Source of the DNA: JBBCJT01 sp037190665
GTDB lineage: Bacteria; Pseudomonadota; Alphaproteobacteria; Acetobacterales; Acetobacteraceae
Assembly: GCA_037190665.1 (NCBI GenBank)
Contig: JBBCJT010000048.1
Coordinates: forward strand, 1-9,800
Direction: 5' to 3'
Length of the DNA stretch: 9,800 bases
Made by a program: the position numbers and the translations under genes
Part shown: one piece after another, positions 1-5,847 of the stretch
Layout of the letters: each line of letters opens with the position of its first letter
Numbering within the stretch: the first letter of the stretch is position 1
Notes under the pieces: generated by a model
The model's database searches: none
What the model was told of the DNA's origin: nothing
What the model saw: the letters and a program-made list of their open reading frames with translations, nothing else

Positions 1-227
1 GCGCGGTTGACGCAATAGAGGCAGTCGAAGCTGCACGCATTGGTCAGCAGCACCTTGAGCAGCGAGATGCAGCGCCCGTCCGGCGCGTAGGAATGGCAGA
101 TCGCGCCTTCGGTTGACCCCATGCCGCGCCCGTCGCGCGAATCCCGGCGCGCGGTGCCGGACGACGCGCAGGACGCATCGTATTTCGCAGCATCGGCAAG
201 GATGGCGAGCTTGCGCGCGATCTCCAT
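1..227 (-). CDS. Putative DNA modification/repair radical SAM protein (N-terminal part)
   Basis: The first 75 residues are visible; the rest lies beyond the left edge. Seen: an N-terminus reading MEIARKLAILADAAKYDASC, then GAICHSYAPDGRCISLLK (residues 41-58) and the iron-sulfur motif C65-x3-C69-x2-C72 within LTNACSFDCLYCVNR. The motif would bind the 4Fe-4S cluster that cleaves S-adenosylmethionine. Family knowledge: this start and the GRCISLLKxLLTNxC block are characteristic of the 'putative DNA modification/repair radical SAM protein' family (TIGR03916 type), often encoded beside a partner protein and a UdgX-like uracil-DNA glycosylase. Its reaction is not established. The ATG at 227-225 was chosen because it gives the usual family N-terminus. 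No Shine-Dalgarno sequence precedes it, and the inferred promoter would start the transcript at or near the ATG, so translation may be leaderless. A LexA box lies just upstream. Any downstream partner is outside the window. Confidence 0.88.
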   Translation of the reverse strand, partial: MEIARKLAILADAAKYDASCASSGTARRDSRDGRGMGSTEGAICHSYAPDGRCISLLKVLLTNACSFDCLYCVNR

Positions 228-233
228 GCCGGA

Positions 234-262
234 AGGCTAGTTCACGTTTTGTTCTTCATCAA
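234..262 (-). promoter_or_regulatory. Candidate promoter of the radical SAM gene
   Basis: On the minus strand there is TTGATG (plus positions 257-262) as a -35 element, a 17-nt spacer, and TAGCCT (234-239) as a -10 element. The -10 ends six bases before the ATG, so transcription would begin at or very near the start codon. The -35 is a good match and the -10 only a fair one (T, A and final T). Spacing and position support the call, together with the LexA box that fills the spacer. Confidence 0.5.
240..254 (-). promoter_or_regulatory. LexA (SOS) box, alphaproteobacterial type
   Basis: The plus strand reads GTTCACGTTTTGTTC, which is GTTC-N7-GTTC; the minus strand reads GAAC-N7-GAAC. This direct repeat is the established alphaproteobacterial LexA operator. 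It starts 12 bases upstream of the radical SAM ATG and lies between the proposed -35 and -10 elements, where a bound repressor would block RNA polymerase. Eight fixed bases in two orientations would occur about 0.3 times by chance in a window this size, so the position in front of a repair-type gene carries much of the weight. Confidence 0.75.
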
Positions 263-303
263 GCTTGGCTGTGAAAATCACCCGCGGCGCGTGCGGGATA
301 TGT

Positions 304-321
304 ATGCAAAGGTGATTGCAT
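304..321. promoter_or_regulatory. Inverted repeat, possible operator
   Basis: ATGCAA-N6-TTGCAT is a perfect 6-bp inverted repeat with a 6-bp spacer. It is in the 240-bp divergent gap between the radical SAM gene and the substrate-binding protein gene. Its size and symmetry fit a dimeric repressor site, but no matching regulator is next to it and the family cannot be named. Confidence 0.3.
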
Positions 322-417
322 GCGGGCCGCTCCGCGCTCCCGGCACGTCGCGACGAAATCGCGCTTGTCACATTCCGCGGTCCATGCAGCATGATCTCGT
401 TTCGCCGTCTCTACGTT

Positions 418-446
418 TCGACGCACGCCACATGTCGACGCACGCC
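418..446 (+). repeat. 12-bp direct repeat ahead of the substrate-binding protein gene
   Basis: TCGACGCACGCC occurs at 418-429 and again at 435-446, a period of 17 bp separated by five bases (ACATG). It ends about 20 bases before the ATG of the substrate-binding protein, just upstream of the ribosome binding site. It could be a tandem regulator site or a small local duplication. Confidence 0.4.
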
Positions 447-467
447 GCAAACGCGAAGGGGACAGGG

Positions 468-2045
468 ATGCGACGCCGCACGATCATCAAGGGCGCCGGG
501 GCGGCACTGCTGCCGCTTCCCGCCGTCGCCCAATCCACCCGCGCCACCACGCTGCGGCTGGTGCCGCAGGCCAACCTCACCGTCCTCGATCCGGTCTTCA
601 CCACCGCCGGCATCACCAACGAGCACGGCTACTGCGTGTTCGACATGCTGTACGGCGTGAACGCGAAGATGGAACCGAAGCCGCAGATGGCCGAAGGCCA
701 TACGGTGGAGGATGGCGGGCGCACCTGGCTGATCCGCCTGCGCCCCGGGCTGACGTTCCACGATGGCACACCGGTGCGCGCCGAGGATGCGGTCGCGAGC
801 CTCGCGCGATGGAGCGCGCGCGATCCCTTCGGCCAGCTCATCGCGGCCGCGCTCGACAAATGGGATGCGGCGGACGACCGCACCATCCGCATCCGCCTGA
901 AGCATCCCTTCCCGCGCCTGCTGGACGGGCTCGCGAAGCCGGTGACGCCGCCTTACGTGATGCCCGCGCGCATCGCCGCCACGCCGGCGACGACACCGAT
1001 CACGGAGATGGTGGGCTCCGGCCCGTTCCGCTTCGTGCGCGACGAGTTCGTGGCCGGCAGCCGCGTCGTCTACACGCGGTTCGATGGCTACGTGCCGCGC
1101 GACGAACCCACCGACTGGCTGGCCGGCGGGCGGCGCGCGTCGTTCCAGCGGATGGAGTGGCACATCATCCCCGATCCCGCGACCGCCGCCGCAGCACTGC
1201 GCGCCGGCGAGATCGACTGGTGGGAATGGGCGCTGCCGGACCTGCTGCCGACGCTCCGCCGCGACGCCAACCTGCGCGTGCAGAGCACCGACAAGCTCGG
1301 CCTGTATTCCATCCTGCGCTTCAACATGGCCGTGCCGCCGTTCGACAATCCGCGGCTGCGGCGCGCGGTGGTCGGCGCGGTCGATCAGAACGACTTCATG
1401 CTGCCCATCTCCGGCAACAACCCGGAAGGCTACCGCACCTGCTTCGCGATGCTCGGCTGCGGCCTGCCGCATACGACCGAGAATGTCGGCGAGGCGCTGA
1501 TGAAGCCGCCCCGCGATCTGGAACGGGCGAAGGCTGCGATCCGCGAGGCGGGCTACTCCGGCCAGCGCGTCGTCATCCTCAACCCGACCGACCTGCCCTC
1601 GCTCGGCCCGCTCGGGCACGTGGGCGCGGATCTCCTGCGCAAGCTCGGCATGAACGTCGATCTGCAGGAGATGGACTGGGGCACTGTGGTGCAGCGGCGC
1701 AGTTCCACGGAGCCGGTGGAGCGCGGCGGATGGAGCATGTTCCCCACCAACGGATCGCCGTTCGCCATCAACGTCCCGCCGCTGAACATCTACATCCGCG
1801 GCCAGGGCGCGCGCGGCTGGGTGGGCAACTACGACAATCCGGAGATCGAACGGCTCGTCACGCAGTGGCTGTCCAGCACCGACGACCAGCAGACGCCGAT
1901 CAACGACGCGATCCAGCGCAGCGCCTTCGAAAGCCCGCCCTTCATGCCGCTAGGCCAGTACTTCCCGCACACCGCCTATCGCAGGGACCTGACCGGCGTG
2001 CAGGACTTCTTCCTGCCCACGCCCTGGAGCGTACGACGAAGCTGA
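468..2045 (+). CDS. ABC transporter substrate-binding protein, family 5 (DppA/OppA-like)
   Basis: A 525-residue periplasmic binding protein of the peptide/opine/nickel class (SBP_bac_5), which delivers a ligand to an inner-membrane ABC importer. Seen: a Tat-like N-terminus (R2-R3-R4-T-I-I-K), a short hydrophobic stretch and a likely cleavage site at AVA/QS after residue 21. The class signature LRPGLTFHDGTPVRAEDAV lies at 91-109, and the length is typical. The reading frame is open upstream to 249, but the ATG at 468 is preferred because AAGGGGA lies about five bases ahead and the signal peptide begins exactly there. No permease or ATPase genes are adjacent, so it is an orphan or works with a transporter encoded elsewhere. 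The hydroxy-acid oxidase follows after 42 bases and may be co-transcribed. The ligand is not predictable: family 5 members bind peptides and many other compounds. Confidence 0.93.
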   Translation: MRRRTIIKGAGAALLPLPAVAQSTRATTLRLVPQANLTVLDPVFTTAGITNEHGYCVFDMLYGVNAKMEPKPQMAEGHTVEDGGRTWLIRLRPGLTFHDGTPVRAEDAVASLARWSARDPFGQLIAAALDKWDAADDRTIRIRLKHPFPRLLDGLAKPVTPPYVMPARIAATPATTPITEMVGSGPFRFVRDEFVAGSRVVYTRFDGYVPRDEPTDWLAGGRRASFQRMEWHIIPDPATAAAALRAGEIDWWEWALPDLLPTLRRDANLRVQSTDKLGLYSILRFNMAVPPFDNPRLRRAVVGAVDQNDFMLPISGNNPEGYRTCFAMLGCGLPHTTENVGEALMKPPRDLERAKAAIREAGYSGQRVVILNPTDLPSLGPLGHVGADLLRKLGMNVDLQEMDWGTVVQRRSSTEPVERGGWSMFPTNGSPFAINVPPLNIYIRGQGARGWVGNYDNPEIERLVTQWLSSTDDQQTPINDAIQRSAFESPPFMPLGQYFPHTAYRRDLTGVQDFFLPTPWSVRRS

Positions 2046-2087
2046 ACCAGCCTCGGCGCTGAACAACGGGATTGCCAGACCGACCTG

Positions 2088-3239
2088 ATGACCGACCTCG
2101 CCAAGTGCCACAACATCGCCGACCTGCGGGCGGCGGCGAAAAGACGTCTGCCGCGCTTCATCTTCGAATTCGTCGATCGCGGGACAGAGGACGAACTCGC
2201 GCTGCGCGACAACCGCGCGGCCATCGACCGGATCAAGCTGGTGCCGCGCTTCGCGCGCAACGTCTCCGCGCGCGACCTGAGCACGACGCTGCTGGGTGGC
2301 CCGGCGAGCATGCCGCTCGCCATCGCGCCGACCGGTGCGGCCGGGCTGATGTGGTATCGCGGCGAGATCGAGCTGGCCCGCGCCGCCGCCGAGGCGAAGG
2401 TGCCGTTCACCATGGCGACCGGATCCATGACCGCGCTGGACGAACTGGCGCGCGAGGTTCAGGGGCGACTGTGGTTCCAGCTCTACATGTGGGTGGAACG
2501 CCAGCTCTCCTACGACCTGATCCGCCGGGCCGACGATGCGGGGTATGAGGCGCTGGTCGTCACCGTCGACACGCCGCTCTCGCCGCTCCGCGAATACAAC
2601 GACCGCAACGGCTTCTCGGTGCCCTACGCGCCCACGGTCCGCAACGTCAGGGACATGCTGCTGCGCCCGGGCTGGCTGACGGGGACGATGCTGCGCTACG
2701 TGATGCGCGAGGGCATGCCCGCGCTGCAGAACCATCCCACGGAGTTCAACAAGCGCGCCACACGGGCCGCCAACGCGCCGCGCGTGGCCATCGACGCGAG
2801 CCTCGATTTCGAGGAGATCGCCCGGCTGCGCGACCGCTGGCCGAGGAAGCTGATCGTCAAGGGCATCCTGCACCCGCAGGACGCGCTGGATGCCGTCGCG
2901 CGCGGCGCCGACGCCATCATCGTCTCCACGCATGGCGGCCGCAACTTCGACTGCGCCCTGCCGTCCTTCGATGCGCTGCCTGCCATCGTGGCGGCAGTCG
3001 GCAGCAAGGCGACGATCATCATCGACAGCGGCATCCGCCGCGGCGCCGACATCCTGAAGGCCATCGCGCTCGGTGCAAACGCCGTGCAGGTGGGTCGTGC
3101 GACGCTGTTCGGCACCGCCGCGGCCGGTCAGGCGGGTGCGAGCCGGGCGCTGGAACTGCTGCGCCGCGAGCTCGACTACGCCATGGCCAATACCGGCTGC
3201 GCGCGCATTTCCGACATCACCGGCGACCTGCTGGCCTGA
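2088..3239 (+). CDS. FMN-dependent alpha-hydroxy-acid oxidase/dehydrogenase
   Basis: A 383-residue protein of the glycolate oxidase / L-lactate dehydrogenase / mandelate dehydrogenase family, a TIM barrel that oxidises 2-hydroxy acids to 2-oxo acids using FMN. By comparison with spinach glycolate oxidase the following are present: Q131 and Y133 (QLY, equivalent to Y129), T159 in VTVDTP, R168 (R164), K258 in IVKG (K230), catalytic H282 and R285 in STHGGRNFD (H254, R257), and the FMN-phosphate region DSGIRRG (313-319) and GR (336-337). The conserved early tyrosine (Y24) is phenylalanine here (F28 in FIFEFVDRG), and the usual SNHGGRQLD is STHGGRNFD. No signal peptide or membrane segment is seen, so it is cytoplasmic or peripheral. 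It starts 42 bases after the binding protein gene; its ribosome binding site is weak. Exact substrate is unknown: lactate, glycolate, mandelate or another hydroxy acid are all possible. Confidence 0.93.
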   Translation: MTDLAKCHNIADLRAAAKRRLPRFIFEFVDRGTEDELALRDNRAAIDRIKLVPRFARNVSARDLSTTLLGGPASMPLAIAPTGAAGLMWYRGEIELARAAAEAKVPFTMATGSMTALDELAREVQGRLWFQLYMWVERQLSYDLIRRADDAGYEALVVTVDTPLSPLREYNDRNGFSVPYAPTVRNVRDMLLRPGWLTGTMLRYVMREGMPALQNHPTEFNKRATRAANAPRVAIDASLDFEEIARLRDRWPRKLIVKGILHPQDALDAVARGADAIIVSTHGGRNFDCALPSFDALPAIVAAVGSKATIIIDSGIRRGADILKAIALGANAVQVGRATLFGTAAAGQAGASRALELLRRELDYAMANTGCARISDITGDLLA

Positions 3240-3249
3240 ACCGGGCGCT

Positions 3250-4137
3250 TCAGCGCAGCCGTGTCAGCTTGCTGACCGCGCGATCGAAATGCGCGAGGTA
3301 GATGTTCTCCTCCGCGTCCAGCCAGATGCCGTGGATGTTGAACGTGCCCGGCACGGGCTGGTCCGGGTTCCACCGCACGATGGGCTCCCGGTCGTGCGTC
3401 CAGATGCTCAGCCCGTCGCGGCCGCCGACATAGATCGCCTCGCGGCCGAAGACGAGATCGCTCGGCATGTCGAACCCCGTCCACTCGGCGAGGAACTTGC
3501 CCTGCGTGTCGAACACCTGGATGCGCTGGTTCTCGCGGTCGGCGATGTAGACCTGGTCGCGGTCGTCGATGGCGATGAAGTGGACGATGGCGAACTCGCG
3601 CGGCCCGGTGCCCGGCTCGCCCCAGGAGCGCAACAGCGTGCCATCCGCCGCGAAGCAATGGACGCGGCGATTGCCATAGCCGTCCGAGACGTAGACCTCG
3701 CCGCTGGAGGCGAAGGCCACGCCGGTCGGCATGTTGAACGGACGCGCGTACAGCGTGGGCGACGGCATGTCCCGCGCGCCCAGCGTGCGCAGCAACTCGC
3801 CGGAGAGCGTATGCACGCTGACCAGATGCGTGCCTGAATCGGTGATCCACACGGTCTGGTCCGGCGCGATGGTCAGGCCGTGGACGAAGCTGGAGAACAC
3901 GCCCTCGCCCCACGACGTGACGAACCGGCCGGAGGGATCGAACACGCAGACCGGATGGGCGCTGCGCGACAGCACGTATACGTCGCCGTTGGCGGCGACG
4001 GCCCCCTTCACGGCCGTGCGCGGCGGGCCGGAGGCGGCGTCATCGCCGAATGTCCACCAGCGCGGCAGGCGCGCCCAGTTACGCTCCACGCGATAACGCC
4101 AGGCGCCTTCGCCGAGCGTCGGCAGCTTGTCTGACAC
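3250..4137 (-). CDS. NHL beta-propeller, peptidyl-alpha-hydroxyglycine alpha-amidating lyase-like
   Basis: A 295-residue NHL-repeat propeller without signal peptide. It aligns by eye with the lyase (PAL) domain of animal peptide-amidating enzyme: FVHGLTIAPDQTVWITD matches LPHGLSIDKDGNYWVTD, the block around VYVSDGYGNRRV (148-159) matches IYVSDGYCNSRI, and VYIADRENQRIQVF (196-209) matches LCVADRENGRIQCF. The three zinc-ligand histidines appear conserved (H86, H186, H269), as do the active-site Tyr (Y154) and an Arg (R201); R58 may be the second Arg. PAL splits peptidyl-alpha-hydroxyglycine into an amide and glyoxylate. No hydroxylating partner (PHM) is present, so the bacterial substrate is probably different. 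The start is GTG, with AGAGG eight bases upstream. It is downstream of the SMP-30-like gene on the same strand, and its stop is ten bases from that of the convergent oxidase. Confidence 0.85.
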   Translation of the reverse strand: MSDKLPTLGEGAWRYRVERNWARLPRWWTFGDDAASGPPRTAVKGAVAANGDVYVLSRSAHPVCVFDPSGRFVTSWGEGVFSSFVHGLTIAPDQTVWITDSGTHLVSVHTLSGELLRTLGARDMPSPTLYARPFNMPTGVAFASSGEVYVSDGYGNRRVHCFAADGTLLRSWGEPGTGPREFAIVHFIAIDDRDQVYIADRENQRIQVFDTQGKFLAEWTGFDMPSDLVFGREAIYVGGRDGLSIWTHDREPIVRWNPDQPVPGTFNIHGIWLDAEENIYLAHFDRAVSKLTRLR

Positions 4138-4167
4138 GTATCGGCCTCTGCGGTTGGGGCCGCTCAG

Positions 4168-4260
4168 CTAACGCCACATCGGGCGGCAGCGGAAGACGAG
4201 ATCGGCATCGAACCAACGATGATGCAGCGCGGGGACCTGCTGCGTCGGCGTCTCAGGCAT
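4168..4260 (-). CDS. Possible 30-residue small protein
   Basis: An ATG at 4260-4258 lies inside the end of the SMP-30-like gene (TATGCCTGA, 8-nt overlap with its stop) and opens a 30-codon frame ending in TAG, 30 bases before the GTG of the NHL gene. The overlapping start and stop resemble translational coupling. About three quarters of its third codon positions are G or C, close to coding DNA here. The C-terminal half is rich in His, Trp, Phe, Arg and Cys (HHRWFDADLVFRCRPMWR). It matches no family I recognise. It could equally be a chance frame in a 115-bp spacer. Confidence 0.35.
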   Translation of the reverse strand: MPETPTQQVPALHHRWFDADLVFRCRPMWR

Positions 4261-5188
4261 ATGGCAACCTGAATCCCGGCTCCCGCCACGGCATCACGGC
4301 GAGCTTGCCGGTCAGCGACAGCGTTATGTATGCGGTGCGCATATCGGCGCCGCCGAAGCAGATATTGGTGGGCATCTGTTCGGGCATCTTGACCACGTCC
4401 ACGATTTCGCCGGCGGGAGATACCGTGGTGATCTCGCCGCTGACCAGCGTGGCGACGATGATGTTGCCGGATGCCGCGATCGCCAGGCTGTCGAGGCGGC
4501 GGAAACCGGGGAACTGGCAGACCAGCCGCCCGCCATGCGTGCTGGGCCAGGGCGCCTTGGCGAGCTGTCCCTCGCCGATCACGTCCCACGCCCACAGACG
4601 CCCGGTCTCCGTCTCCGCGACATAGACCACCTTGCCATCGGGCGAGATGCCGATGCCGTTCGCGCCACCGACCACCGGGAAGGCGGCCTCGATCACGCGC
4701 GAACCGTCGGCGGCCGCCCAGTAGACGCCGCCATGATCGCGGTCGCGCGCGCGGCCCTTGCCGAGATCGCTGAACCAGAACCCGCTCTTGCCGTCGAACA
4801 TCAGGTCGTTGGGGCCGCGCAGCCCGCGCCCTTCCACCACGTCGTACAGCCGCGTCACCGCGCCCGTGGTGGGGTCGATCTTCTCGATCCGCCCGCCGGA
4901 ATAGTCGGGCGCCTGCCCGGTGGGCCGCAGCTTGCCGGGTTCGTCATGCCAGGTGAAACCGCCGTTGTTGCAGAGATAGAGCTGCCCGCCCGGCCCCATC
5001 GCGAGCCCGTTCGGCCCGCCGCCGGGTCGCGCGATCACGCTGCGCGCGCCGTCGGCGGCGATGCGCGTGATGATGCCGGCCTCGATCTCCACCAATGCGA
5101 CCGATCCGTCCGGCAGGACGACAGGGCCTTCGGGGAAGCGCAGGCCATCGGCGAGGATGCGGAAGCCGGGCGGCGTGGTCTGGGACAT
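4253..5188 (-). CDS. SMP-30/gluconolactonase/LRE family protein
   Basis: A 311-residue six-bladed beta-propeller lactonase-type protein. Seen metal-site residues, compared with human regucalcin: E20 in RFPEGPVVL, N127 in RGPNDLMFD, N177 in GANGIGISPDG, and D233 in RLDSLAIA. The order and spacing fit the family, whose members hydrolyse sugar lactones or other esters with a divalent metal, and the length is normal. The frame extends 12 codons further upstream, but the ATG at 5188 is preferred because AAAAGG precedes it at a suitable distance and the family N-terminus (GFRILADGLRFPEGP) begins just after. No signal peptide. It lies 77 bases downstream of the Lrp-type gene on the same strand and is followed by the possible small ORF and the PAL-like propeller, so all may be one transcript. 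Substrate not known. Confidence 0.9.
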   Translation of the reverse strand: MSQTTPPGFRILADGLRFPEGPVVLPDGSVALVEIEAGIITRIAADGARSVIARPGGGPNGLAMGPGGQLYLCNNGGFTWHDEPGKLRPTGQAPDYSGGRIEKIDPTTGAVTRLYDVVEGRGLRGPNDLMFDGKSGFWFSDLGKGRARDRDHGGVYWAAADGSRVIEAAFPVVGGANGIGISPDGKVVYVAETETGRLWAWDVIGEGQLAKAPWPSTHGGRLVCQFPGFRRLDSLAIAASGNIIVATLVSGEITTVSPAGEIVDVVKMPEQMPTNICFGGADMRTAYITLSLTGKLAVMPWREPGFRLPYA

Positions 5189-5265
5189 GGAGCGCCTTTT
5201 CGCGGTGCGGACGAAGCCGCGCATCTAAGGGCAACTCCGCCGCATCGACCAGAAGGGCCGTCGCG

Positions 5266-5709
5266 CTACACGCTGCTGAGCAGCAGGCTCGTCTCGCTGT
5301 TCGCCACGCCGTCGATCATGCGCACCTGCCGCAGCACGCGGTCGAACTCGGCGAGGCCGGCGGCGCGGATGTTCGCGACCAGATCCCACTTGCCGTTGGT
5401 CGTGTGCAGCGCATGCACCTCCGGCAGCCCGCGCAGGCGACGGATCACCTGCGTGGTGGATTTGCCGACCACCTCGATCATCATCACCGCGTGCACGGCG
5501 TTCGCGTCGTAATCCTCGCGCACGCGGATGGTGAAGCCGAGCAGCGTGCCGGTCTCCATCAGCCGGTCGAGCCGGTTCTGCACCGTGCCGCGCGCCACGC
5601 CCAGCGCATCGGCGATCCGGGACAGCGAGGCGCGCCCGTCCCCGCGCAGATGCGCGATCAGCGCCCGGTCGAGCGCATCGGGGATGTACTTGGCGACCTC
5701 CTCATCCAT
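5266..5709 (-). CDS. Lrp/AsnC family transcriptional regulator
   Basis: A 147-residue protein of standard Lrp/AsnC length. The N-terminal winged helix-turn-helix is at about 10-60 (DALDRALIAHLRGDGRASLS, then IADALGVARGTVQNRLDRL as recognition region), and the C-terminal RAM ligand-binding domain spans about 70-140 (VMMIEVVGKS, LPEVHALHTTNGKWDLVANI). The family forms octamers or higher multimers that bind amino acids and wrap DNA. The ATG at 5709 has AGGAG six bases upstream. It is divergent from the ornithine cyclodeaminase gene across a 138-bp gap holding repeats that include its own ribosome binding site region, so autoregulation and control of ocd-ctlX are likely by family precedent. The effector could be ornithine, citrulline, arginine or proline (inference). 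Confidence 0.94.
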   Translation of the reverse strand: MDEEVAKYIPDALDRALIAHLRGDGRASLSRIADALGVARGTVQNRLDRLMETGTLLGFTIRVREDYDANAVHAVMMIEVVGKSTTQVIRRLRGLPEVHALHTTNGKWDLVANIRAAGLAEFDRVLRQVRMIDGVANSETSLLLSSV

Positions 5710-5714
5710 GACGC

Positions 5715-5769
5715 TCTCCTGTCCGAATGATCATGGCGACCTTGCAAATTGATCATTCTCCTGCCCGAA
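5715..5769. promoter_or_regulatory. Likely Lrp-type operator region in the lrp-ocd divergent gap
   Basis: Two overlapping patterns are seen. A perfect 9-bp inverted repeat, GAATGATCA (5725-5733) and TGATCATTC (5750-5758), encloses a 16-bp AT-richer spacer; the first arm contains the palindrome ATGATCAT. A direct repeat, TCTCCTGTCCGAA (5715-5727) and TCTCCTGCCCGAA (5757-5769), has one mismatch and a 42-bp period, close to four helical turns. Same-face, evenly phased sites and an AT-rich core in GC-rich DNA suit a multimeric Lrp-type regulator. I could not fix promoter elements with confidence. Confidence 0.55.
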
Positions 5770-5847
5770 ATGGCACAATCCTGCGATTTCGGCCAGCAGC
5801 CGGCGGCTCTACGGTGTATCTGTGCCGGTTGCCGAATGGATGATGCG

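Noticed and set aside
249..467. N-terminal extension of the binding protein by 73 codons
   Set aside because: It would bury the Tat-like signal peptide internally and start within the LexA box; the ATG at 468 has a proper ribosome binding site.
411..1619. About 400-codon minus-strand frame opposite the binding protein gene
   Set aside because: Composition (Arg, Gly, His, Asp-rich) and full overlap with a recognised gene mark it as a shadow frame.
1950..2933. About 330-codon minus-strand frame opposite the oxidase
   Set aside because: Antisense to conserved active-site coding sequence and without recognisable domains.
5742..5779. Possible ocd promoter (TTGCAA or TTGATC with CACAAT)
   Set aside because: No pairing gives both acceptable boxes and 16-18 bp spacing, so I did not annotate it.
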